Shown: positions 35,656 through 43,002 of the stretch, one piece after another
How the letters are laid out: each line of letters begins with the position of its first letter
Position numbering within the stretch: the first letter of the stretch is position 1
Virus record (IMG/VR): IMGVR_UViG_3300046804_004208
Span: 39,862 to 103,861 of that record
DNA: 64,000 nt
Origin: a virus
Direction: 5' to 3' (one strand)
Notes under the pieces: generated by a model
Database searches by the model: none
Told to the model about the DNA's origin: nothing
Seen by the model: only the letters and a program-made list of their open reading frames with translations
Program-made: the position numbers and the translations under genes

Positions 35656-36906
35656 ATGTCAACCAAAGGTGTCGATAATTGGAATAAAAATTGGAAAGGT
35701 AGTGATAAGCAAAGTAAAGTAAAAAAATCTTCTTCTAGTTATTATAAAAAAAGTAATACTGGTTCTTTTATTAAAGTTGGTAGTTTGAGTGAGGGAACAT
35801 TAGTAACTTATATTGATTCTCAAACTAAAGATCATAAAAGATCTGCAATTAAACTTCAAAATAATAATGATGATACTTATTACATTAATATTGATAATTT
35901 AGTAAAACCAATAACAAATTCTAGAGCTGGTATTAATTTAACTCCAAGTAGTTTGGGTTTAGATGGACAAAACTTTTTTTCTGTTCTTTCTTACTATAAT
36001 TCTATTATTGAATCTTTAAATTCTAGAAATGACATAGATGGAGAATTATTTGATTATTTGTTTGAACTTTTGGATTATTCAAAAAATGGAACTTCCGATT
36101 TTACGGACATTAAAATGGAAGGATTTCCTTGGGGTAAACTAATTAGTCAATATGGTGAGGTTTTGGGTCCAATAATATGTGCAAAGAATAGAGGAGGAAT
36201 TATGAATGGATTGATTCCAACAATGGGACTTTCTGCCGCGAAAATTTATATACCCTCATTTTCAGAACCACTATATGATTATAAACTTATTTGTGGTAAG
36301 AACGAATATTTAATATCTGCTAAATCAGCGAGAGCAGTATCTAATCAAGTTAAACCACAATATGTAGTTCCTGTAGTTCGGGAAAATTTATCACAATCAT
36401 TATTGGGATCCGATGCTTTTAAATTACTTAATATATTGGCAGATAAAAATGTTAAGCAAGGTCCATTCTATGCTTGGAAATTATTGCAAAATAGCATGGA
36501 ATTGACTAATGGTGCAATTGGTGATATGGAAACAAACTATGCACCAAGAAATAAAAAATCTACTGACATAATAGTTGATTATGAATCTTGGAAACCATTT
36601 TTAAAAAAATATTTTTCTGGAAGGAAAAAAGTTACTTATGGGGAACTCAGATATAAATGTGAACAATTGATTGAAAGTAATAGTAAAGTTGGTAACTTAA
36701 ATATTAATCTTAAAGAGATATTTAAAGTATTTTTAAATGAGTCTAGGGTTATCTACGTTAAAACGAATATAAATTCAAAAACTGGAAAACCTTCATTTAC
36801 TGCATCTGCTGGTGGTGGATCTAAATTAGTTAGAAGACTTTATTTGAGATCATCAAATAGTTCTCCTAAAAGACTTGGTGATAAAATGGGATTTCAAGTA
36901 AGTTGA
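35656..36906 (+). CDS. Uncharacterised 416-aa protein
   Basis: Very AT-rich and Lys/Ser/Asn-rich at the N-terminus. The central part SEPLYDYKLICGKNEYLISA with KSARAVSNQV has the look of a nuclease-type strand pair (D then SxK), and GEVLGPIICAKNRGGI precedes it. The C-terminus is basic (SKLVRRLYLRSSNSSPKRLG). No clear catalytic glutamate, so a nuclease assignment is speculative. No signal peptide or leader motif. It lies between the tRNA pair and late genes. Confidence 0.75.
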   Translation: MSTKGVDNWNKNWKGSDKQSKVKKSSSSYYKKSNTGSFIKVGSLSEGTLVTYIDSQTKDHKRSAIKLQNNNDDTYYINIDNLVKPITNSRAGINLTPSSLGLDGQNFFSVLSYYNSIIESLNSRNDIDGELFDYLFELLDYSKNGTSDFTDIKMEGFPWGKLISQYGEVLGPIICAKNRGGIMNGLIPTMGLSAAKIYIPSFSEPLYDYKLICGKNEYLISAKSARAVSNQVKPQYVVPVVRENLSQSLLGSDAFKLLNILADKNVKQGPFYAWKLLQNSMELTNGAIGDMETNYAPRNKKSTDIIVDYESWKPFLKKYFSGRKKVTYGELRYKCEQLIESNSKVGNLNINLKEIFKVFLNESRVIYVKTNINSKTGKPSFTASAGGGSKLVRRLYLRSSNSSPKRLGDKMGFQVS

Positions 36907-36908
36907 AT

Positions 36909-37139
36909 ATGGATAGTATTATTTCTAATATTATAAGTTCCTTTGAAACGGATAAGAAAAAAAAACATTTAATATATGCAGATTTTATTTCTTATGTTTA
37001 TATAACTTTTGATATTAAAATTGATAGGTGTAGGTCTGAAAAATTAAAGAATAAATATAGAAAGATGAGAACTAGTATTTTAAAATACATACTAGAAAAT
37101 AAAAAAGAAATAAGTTATAAAATTTACAAACACAAATAA
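36909..37139 (+). CDS. 76-aa basic, AT-rich protein
   Basis: MDSIISNIISSFETDKKKKH followed by a Lys/Tyr/Ile-rich helix. The ATG at 36909 is preferred over the upstream TTG. Its stop shares a base with the next gene (TAATG). No family recognised. Confidence 0.55.
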   Translation: MDSIISNIISSFETDKKKKHLIYADFISYVYITFDIKIDRCRSEKLKNKYRKMRTSILKYILENKKEISYKIYKHK

Positions 37140-38431
37140 TGAAAAGTTTTTCTAATTTTTTACTGGAAGCAAAGGAATCTATCGCTATTCAGCAAAGTAA
37201 GCGTATGGGTTTAGATACTGATGGGCATGGTGGTTGGTATAAAAATGGAGAATTTGTAGCTAAAACAGTAAACGGAGAATTGAAATTTTATAATAAACGT
37301 GAAAAAATTGGAAAACAAGATCCCAAACAGACTGAAAAAGAAAAAAATATTTCAAATTCAAATTTTATAGATCCTACAATAGAACAGCAAATAGGATCTG
37401 TTAATTCTGCAGATAATCAACAAATACAAGTACCAACTAATTTTATACCAATTGAAAAAACAAAAGGAATTTTAACTGTTGCTTTTGGTCGTTTTAATCC
37501 ACCTCACTTAGGACATCTTGATTTAATGGATACTGCACTTTCAACGGCAGAACAAGATGGTAGTGATTATATAATAGTTCCTTCTCGTACTCATGATAGT
37601 AAAAAAAATCCTTTAGATGCTGATTCTAAAATATCAATAATGAGGAAAATGTTCCCTCGGCATAGTGAAAGAATTTTAAATGATCCAAATATCAGTACTA
37701 TTTTTGATGTTCTTAAAAGGGCACATAATGATGGTTATTCCGGTGTAAGATTTATCAGTGGTTCAAAAAGAGTAAAAGAAATAGAAAAGTTGTCTAATAA
37801 TTATAATGGGAATCTTTATCAATTTGATAATATTGAGGTAATTCCAGTGGGTGAAAAAGATCCAGATTCTGATAAACCAGAAGATTTTTCTGCATCTAGA
37901 ATGAGACTTGCTGCAGCAGAAAATGACTATAAGACATTTCGTTCTGGAATGCCACCAGAAATGAAACCAAAAGACATTCGGGTAATTTTTAACACTATCC
38001 GACAATCAATGGGAATTCAAACTGAAGTGAATGAAGTGTGGAAAATTGCCCCAAAACTTGACTGGGAAAATCTTCGTGAAAATTATATTCAAGGTAATAT
38101 ATATCAAGTTGGGCAACTTGTAGAAAATCTGAATACTGGATTAGTTGGAAGAATAATACGCAGAGGAACAAATTATTTAATTTGCGTAACCGAAGATAAT
38201 ATTATGTTTAAGTCTTGGATTAAAGACGTAAGTGAAACATATACTGAAAAGCATATGGATAGATTGTACAGGGAACCTGGAAAACCTAATACTTTAGTTG
38301 GAACAACTGGATTTTTAAAATATGTTTGGCAGCAAACTCCAGGATCTGAACTTGGAAAAGAAAATCTTGCGTATGGTCAAAAAAATTTTGGATTGAATTT
38401 CATAAATAAGTATAAGAAAAAAAGTAATTAA
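37139..38431 (+). CDS. Adenylyltransferase-domain protein with capsid-targeting leader
   Basis: 430 aa. Leader MKSFSNFLLEAKES with a predicted gp21 cut at L-L-E10/A. After a polar linker, a nucleotidyltransferase (HxGH) domain starts near residue 110: TVAFGRFNPPHLGHLDLMD, VPSRTHDSKKNPLDADSKIS, FISGSKRVKEIEKL, and the SASRMR motif standing for ISSTxIR. The family includes NMN/nicotinate, pantetheine-phosphate and cytidylyl transferases. C-terminal region YQVGQLVENLNTGLVGRIIR is a beta-barrel-like tail seen in virion proteins. Probably a packaged enzyme; substrate unknown. Confidence 0.8.
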   Translation: MKSFSNFLLEAKESIAIQQSKRMGLDTDGHGGWYKNGEFVAKTVNGELKFYNKREKIGKQDPKQTEKEKNISNSNFIDPTIEQQIGSVNSADNQQIQVPTNFIPIEKTKGILTVAFGRFNPPHLGHLDLMDTALSTAEQDGSDYIIVPSRTHDSKKNPLDADSKISIMRKMFPRHSERILNDPNISTIFDVLKRAHNDGYSGVRFISGSKRVKEIEKLSNNYNGNLYQFDNIEVIPVGEKDPDSDKPEDFSASRMRLAAAENDYKTFRSGMPPEMKPKDIRVIFNTIRQSMGIQTEVNEVWKIAPKLDWENLRENYIQGNIYQVGQLVENLNTGLVGRIIRRGTNYLICVTEDNIMFKSWIKDVSETYTEKHMDRLYREPGKPNTLVGTTGFLKYVWQQTPGSELGKENLAYGQKNFGLNFINKYKKKSN

Positions 38432-38441
38432 AAAATTTCCA

Positions 38442-39839
38442 ATGAGTAAAAAAATTTTTGAAGAAAATGCAAGTGTTGCTCCTCACCAAGGACATGCTGC
38501 CGGTAATACTGATATTGAGAAAGCAGCATCACAACTTGTTTCCGATATTAAGTATAAAGTAAAAAAGCAACAATTAAGTTCAAAAACTAAACTAAATCCA
38601 GCTCAGGTTGCACAACTTTACTTAAAGTATTTGGATAGTTCAGATTCTCCAACTCAGGTTAGAGCAATTGCAAGAAAAAAATTACAACCAGAAAGACCAG
38701 TTACTCCTACTCCTATAAGAAAGGAAGAATTTATTGTAAGTGATATTGTTAAAGAATCTTTATTAGTTGCTCTCAATAAAGTTTTTGTAAATAGTGATGA
38801 AAATGAAGAAGAAGTTGGAAATGAATACTTAGAAGAACTTTATACAAAGACAAATAAAGAAGGCAAAAGATTATATCATATAAGAGTAACTGATAAAAAA
38901 ACTGGTAATACTTATACTCGTGATGCAACTCGTGAAAAAATGTCAGAACTGAGAGCAAATCCTAACATTTCTTCCGTTGAAATGACTGATTTAAATAGAG
39001 ATTCTGATGAAGAAAAGACAGGTGGTAAAAGAACTGCAAAGGTAAAGGCAGGTAAAGGATTAGATCCGGTAGGAAAAGAAGATCCTCAAGGAGATGTAGA
39101 TAATGATCGTATTCCTGCAAGTAGAGATAAAAATGACCGATATCTTTTAAAGCGTCGTGCGGCAGTTAGTAATGCTATTGCTTCTCGAAAAGATACTCAA
39201 ACCCAAAAAGAACAATTTGAGTATCTTTTTGAAATTAATAAAAAAAAGCAGAAAAAAAATGAAGTAATTGATGTTCTTAGTGGAAAGAATACTTGCGTAA
39301 AAGTTGGACCAGAAGTAAGTGAAGAAACTGTTATTGAAATGTCAGTAAGCGTTAATCAACAGCAAGCAGCTGGTGCAGCTCTTTCTGCAAAAAGAGGTAA
39401 AACAGACCCTTCAAAATTAAAAGGCGCTGCCCGTGAAATGTATGATTCCATGACAGAAAAACAACTTCGTGATTTTGCATCAACATCACATGAAGGTCTT
39501 CCAGAAAAGGTTCAAAAAGAATCCGCAGAATGTGGATGTGATGATCAGAAAAAAGAAGATACAAGACCTTTGAAAACAAAAATTAATCTTGTAAAAAATG
39601 CTTTAAGGGCAAGAGGTCTTAACATGTCTTATGAACCGGAAGGTGAATTAGTTTATGAAGGTGATGAGGACACTAATAATAATAGAGAAAGAGAAGCAGG
39701 TGATTGGAGATCAAGAAGTCAAAGGCCAGTAAGACGTAGACCTTCAGTGTCAGATGATCCAAGATATGGATCTATGTCTGATTCGGAGTGGAAAAGATCA
39801 TCCCATAATCCAGAAAACAGAAGACGTAGATACAGATAA
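38442..39839 (+). CDS. Virion-type protein with DUF3008-like domain
   Basis: 465 aa. Residues about 303-355 (VNQQQAAGAALSAKRGKTDP then LKGAAREMYDSMTEKQLRDF and ASTSHEGLPEKV) match the DUF3008 pattern. The N-terminus MSKKIFEENASVAP contains a possible gp21 site (I-F-E). A KDPQGDVDNDRIPASRDKND-like acidic segment and NMSYEPEGELVYEGDED follow; the latter phrase recurs at 47866. Arg-rich C-terminus. Likely an internal or minor head protein. Confidence 0.72.
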   Translation: MSKKIFEENASVAPHQGHAAGNTDIEKAASQLVSDIKYKVKKQQLSSKTKLNPAQVAQLYLKYLDSSDSPTQVRAIARKKLQPERPVTPTPIRKEEFIVSDIVKESLLVALNKVFVNSDENEEEVGNEYLEELYTKTNKEGKRLYHIRVTDKKTGNTYTRDATREKMSELRANPNISSVEMTDLNRDSDEEKTGGKRTAKVKAGKGLDPVGKEDPQGDVDNDRIPASRDKNDRYLLKRRAAVSNAIASRKDTQTQKEQFEYLFEINKKKQKKNEVIDVLSGKNTCVKVGPEVSEETVIEMSVSVNQQQAAGAALSAKRGKTDPSKLKGAAREMYDSMTEKQLRDFASTSHEGLPEKVQKESAECGCDDQKKEDTRPLKTKINLVKNALRARGLNMSYEPEGELVYEGDEDTNNNREREAGDWRSRSQRPVRRRPSVSDDPRYGSMSDSEWKRSSHNPENRRRRYR

Positions 39840-39842
39840 ATA
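39835..39842 (+). promoter_or_regulatory. Late promoter-like octamer (GATAAATA)
   Basis: GATAAATA across the preceding stop codon, 29 bp before the gene at 39872. Confidence 0.5.
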
Positions 39843-39871
39843 ATCCAGGATACTCTTACACGGAGGATATT

Positions 39872-40054
39872 ATGGACGTAGTTGTAACAGTGGTAAAACC
39901 ACTTCTTCTAAAAATTGCAACCCATCCGGCAGTTAAAAATCTTGTTATTTCTCTTCTTGAGAAATATGTAAAAACAACTGATAATAGTATTGATGATGAA
40001 ATCTTGAAAACTATTAAGGTTCTTATTTTTAAACCAGAAGAACCTAAAGCATGA
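39872..40054 (+). CDS. 60-aa small late protein
   Basis: MDVVVTVVKPLLLKIATHPA then VKNLVISLLEKYVKTTDNSI; amphipathic-hydrophobic helices followed by an acidic and basic tail. Good RBS (ggagg). Overlaps the next ORF by 4 bp. The pair with 40051 may be membrane-associated; no family recognised. Confidence 0.65.
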   Translation: MDVVVTVVKPLLLKIATHPAVKNLVISLLEKYVKTTDNSIDDEILKTIKVLIFKPEEPKA

Positions 40055-40215
40055 TTACTTGCTTCTTAACTAACTGGGGAGTAACTATTGTTCTTGGTCT
40101 ATTACTAACTACTTCTGAGTGGTTAGCAAAAACAAAAAGATTTGAAGAGAATGGGTTATTAGATTTAGTAAATAGTTTTTTAAAAAATATTTTAAAGAAG
40201 GGAGACCGAAAGTAA
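40051..40215 (+). CDS. 54-aa single-span membrane protein
   Basis: MITCFLTNWGVTIVLGLLLT then TSEWLAKTKRFEENGLLDLV; one membrane helix (about 9-22) then a cytoplasmic basic tail. ATG overlaps the previous stop. Its stop lies in the terminator loop. Confidence 0.6.
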   Translation: MITCFLTNWGVTIVLGLLLTTSEWLAKTKRFEENGLLDLVNSFLKNILKKGDRK

Positions 40216-40230
40216 AGGTCTCTTTTTTTT
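40202..40230 (+). terminator. Intrinsic terminator
   Basis: GAGACC/GGTCTC stem with a 9-nt loop and an eight-T run. Confidence 0.9.
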
Positions 40231-40237
40231 ATAAATA
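40230..40237 (+). promoter_or_regulatory. Late promoter (TATAAATA)
   Basis: Exact TATAAATA on the end of the terminator, 32 bp before a structural gene. Confidence 0.75.
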
Positions 40238-40268
40238 TGAATAGAAAAAGAATTTATAGGTAAGACAC

Positions 40269-41015
40269 ATGGCTCTTTGGGGCATTTCTACAACTACTGA
40301 AACTGCGGCAAATAATTACGCACTTCCAAAACATCTTTTGGAAACGGATCGTAACACCACACCTTGGAATTGTTTTGCCGATCAAAGAGGTTGGGTTTAT
40401 AGAAGATACGGAACAACGGAACATTCTGGTTTATCAACTACTTATTATGATGAAGTTTTAGTTCCTGTTGCAGGATTGAATACTGGTGGTAATGGAGAAA
40501 ATACAACTGGTTTAGCATCTGCAACTCCTGTTGCTGTTTTCTTTGAAGATCCTAATAAATCTTCTCCAATTTCTATTGGGGCTGGTGGAACTACTGGAAT
40601 TTCTACAGGTACGACTGGATATGTTCATGTTGTTTGGAATGAACCGGTATTTTGTTCTGCTGGAGCGTCTATGCTCATTACTAGATCTACAGGTGCAGAT
40701 ATTGTTGCCACTGCTGGATCTTTTGCTAATGGATCAACAGTTAATGTATTTGTAAATGATGGTAATTATACCCAATACACAAGTTATAATGGGCAAATTT
40801 CAAATAGAATTGCTTTTGCTTTTACTGTTCCTTCTACAGGAATTGGAACGGTACTTTCTATCAAAACAACAACAAATATAGTTGGAACAATTACTGATTT
40901 TTCCAACGTTGCTGCTATTAAATCATTATCAACAGATTTAATTAGAAATATTGGTGGATCTGGAGCATATAATTCTGGTGTTGGTATTGGAACAACTACA
41001 TTAACAATAAAATAA
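40269..41015 (+). CDS. Virion structural protein (MALWG family)
   Basis: 248 aa, Thr/Gly/Ser-rich and beta-rich. The opening MALWGISTTTETAANNYALP belongs to a cyanophage virion protein group that starts MALWG. Internal repeats of short GT-rich strands suggest an Ig- or fibre-like fold. First gene after a late promoter in a cluster with 41026-42019. Confidence 0.75.
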   Translation: MALWGISTTTETAANNYALPKHLLETDRNTTPWNCFADQRGWVYRRYGTTEHSGLSTTYYDEVLVPVAGLNTGGNGENTTGLASATPVAVFFEDPNKSSPISIGAGGTTGISTGTTGYVHVVWNEPVFCSAGASMLITRSTGADIVATAGSFANGSTVNVFVNDGNYTQYTSYNGQISNRIAFAFTVPSTGIGTVLSIKTTTNIVGTITDFSNVAAIKSLSTDLIRNIGGSGAYNSGVGIGTTTLTIK

Positions 41016-41025
41016 TAATTAGTTT

Positions 41026-41400
41026 ATGAGATTTGATGAATTGAATGAGAGTAATTACATGCTCTTTGCAATAAAATTTTATAATAATCCTCAAGCAGTT
41101 ACAAAAGATGATTTTGAGGATGATTTGAAACGCATAAAATATGTAAAAAGGTTATTGAAAAAGTATAAAAACACTGGCGAATTAAAAATTCATCTTATTC
41201 TAAATCATTTAATAGTTTTATTTAATGTTTTTGATGATGCTGCGGTTCCTTTATTATTTTATAATTTGGAAAGTAATCTATGGCCAGCAACAAAAAGTTT
41301 TTTATTATTTTTAAATAGAATACCAAACTATCCAATTAGTCAAGATATTACTGATATAGAAATTGATAATTATTGTTTAAAAAAATTGCAAGAAATCTAA
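41026..41400 (+). CDS. 124-aa conserved protein of the virion cluster
   Basis: Helical: MLFAIKFYNNPQAVTKDDFE, RIKYVKRLLKKYKNTGELKI then HLILNHLIVLFNVFDDAAVP. Regularly found beside the MALWG and DINKII proteins in cyanomyoviruses as far as I recall; function unknown. Its stop overlaps the next ATG. Confidence 0.75.
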   Translation: MRFDELNESNYMLFAIKFYNNPQAVTKDDFEDDLKRIKYVKRLLKKYKNTGELKIHLILNHLIVLFNVFDDAAVPLLFYNLESNLWPATKSFLLFLNRIPNYPISQDITDIEIDNYCLKKLQEI

Positions 41401-41597
41401 TGGATATCAATAAAATTATTTTTATCGTTCGTTCTCTAAAAGAAGAAGCAGTGACTCTTGGTTCTGCTTTAATTGCAGGTACTAAAGAAGCAGGTGATGA
41501 TCCTCCAGTTGATTTGAGAAAAGATAAAAGAAGAAATTGGAATCCATTTTTTAAAGATCTTGCAAGAATACAAAGAAGAAAACCTCCAAAAATTTAA
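41400..41597 (+). CDS. 65-aa conserved late protein
   Basis: MDINKIIFIVRSLKEEAVTL then GSALIAGTKEAGDDPPVDLR and a basic tail RKDKRRNWNPFFKDLARIQR. Start at the ATG overlapping the previous stop. Probably a small virion protein. Confidence 0.72.
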   Translation: MDINKIIFIVRSLKEEAVTLGSALIAGTKEAGDDPPVDLRKDKRRNWNPFFKDLARIQRRKPPKI

Positions 41598-41602
41598 GTA
41601 AA

Positions 41603-42019
41603 ATGTTTTCCCAAGAATCAAAATTAGCGGTTCTTGAATCTAAACTGGGAATTTATGAAGATCTTTCCCGCGAGATGTTATCAAAATTAGAAGCAGCGGT
41701 CGATAAGATCTCTGAAGGTAATTCACGTATTGCTACAATTCTTGCAAAACATGATGAGAGAATAGAGCAAAGTATGAAAAATGATGCACTTCTTGTTAAA
41801 ATGATAGACGAAATGAAAGAGGATAATGATAAAGAACATAAAGGAATAGAAGAAAGATTTGATAAAATTAATGAAAAAATAGAGGATCTTAAAAAATTTA
41901 GATGGCAAGCAGGTGGTATACTTGCTTTTGTAATAGTGCTTATTGGGGTCATTAATGCATTTGTCCCCAAGTTCTTGACAGCACAACCCCAGCAGGTTAT
42001 AATAGAGCGCACGAACTAA
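41603..42019 (+). CDS. Coiled-coil protein with C-terminal membrane anchor
   Basis: 138 aa: a long coiled coil (residues 1-100; ESKLAVLESKLGIYEDLSRE), then a membrane helix (WQAGGILAFVIVLIGVINAF) and a short tail. The layout resembles XhlA-type haemolysin/holin-accessory proteins. A consensus promoter for the next gene lies in its last codons. Confidence 0.75.
   Translation: MFSQESKLAVLESKLGIYEDLSREMLSKLEAAVDKISEGNSRIATILAKHDERIEQSMKNDALLVKMIDEMKEDNDKEHKGIEERFDKINEKIEDLKKFRWQAGGILAFVIVLIGVINAFVPKFLTAQPQQVIIERTN
41975..42003 (+). promoter_or_regulatory. Consensus sigma70 promoter for gp61-nrdA-nrdB
   Basis: TTGACA (41975-41980), 17 bp, TATAAT (41998-42003): a perfect match, 27 bp before gp61 and inside the end of the upstream ORF. 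Confidence 0.9.
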
Positions 42020-42030
42020 TACCCTTTATA

Positions 42031-43002
42031 ATGGATTTGATTGACTCTAAGTACATTGTACTCGTTTCGTCACGCTTACAAAAGTTTAAGAGAGTCAAAG
42101 CAGATCTCTACAACTTCCGTTGCCCACTATGTGGCGACTCTCAAAAGAACAAGAATAAAACAAGAGGATATATCTATCCCATAAAGAATAACACAAACTT
42201 TAAGTGCCATAATTGTGGGGCAAGTTTATCCTTCAATAATTTTCTTAAAGAGTTAGATCCTACTCTCCATAAACAATATACGCTAGAAAAATTTAAGGAA
42301 GGACACACTGGTAAAAATTTTGTAGTTGAGGAACCAAAGTTTGAATTTGCCAAACCAATTTTTAAAAAGAAATTAGACTTACCAAAAGCATCAGAAGTTC
42401 CCATTGCTAGAAAATATCTGGAAAAAAGAAAATTAAATCCTGAAAAGTTTTATTTTTCTGACAAATTTAAGCAATGGGTAAATATTCAAAAACACACTTT
42501 TGATACTATTGGTAGGGATGAGGGTCGTATTATCATACCTATGTATGATACTAACAGCAATCTGATTGGATTTCAGGGAAGAGCACTAGATTCAAACTCT
42601 GTTAAATATATTACTGTGATGCTTTCCGATGACTCGCCTAAAATTTATGGGTTGGATCAAATCGATACTTCAAAATCCATTTACATTGTTGAAGGACCCT
42701 TCGACTCCACGTTTGTACAAAATTCTGTTGCTATGTGTGGGTCCGACGTTGATATTAGGTCGTTTAATTGGAGCGATTATATTTACGTTTTTGATAACGA
42801 ACCTCGCAATCGAGAAATCGTCAACCGAATATCAAAAACCATCGGCAGAGGTGACAAGGTGATTATTTGGCCAACATTAATCCAGCAAAAAGATATTAAT
42901 GATATGGTTTTAGCTGGACTTAATGTTATGGATGTGTTAAAATCAAATACATACTCAGGTTTAGAAGCAAAAATTAAGTTTAACAATTGGAAGAAAGTAT
43001 GA
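42031..43002 (+). CDS. 61: DNA primase gp61
   Basis: 323 aa (T4 342). Zinc ribbon: CPLCGDSQ and CHNCGASL around residues 31-62. TOPRIM: SIYIVEGPFDSTFV near 210 and YVFDNEP. Makes lagging-strand primers with gp41. The stop overlaps the nrdA start. Confidence 0.94.
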   Translation: MDLIDSKYIVLVSSRLQKFKRVKADLYNFRCPLCGDSQKNKNKTRGYIYPIKNNTNFKCHNCGASLSFNNFLKELDPTLHKQYTLEKFKEGHTGKNFVVEEPKFEFAKPIFKKKLDLPKASEVPIARKYLEKRKLNPEKFYFSDKFKQWVNIQKHTFDTIGRDEGRIIIPMYDTNSNLIGFQGRALDSNSVKYITVMLSDDSPKIYGLDQIDTSKSIYIVEGPFDSTFVQNSVAMCGSDVDIRSFNWSDYIYVFDNEPRNREIVNRISKTIGRGDKVIIWPTLIQQKDINDMVLAGLNVMDVLKSNTYSGLEAKIKFNNWKKV

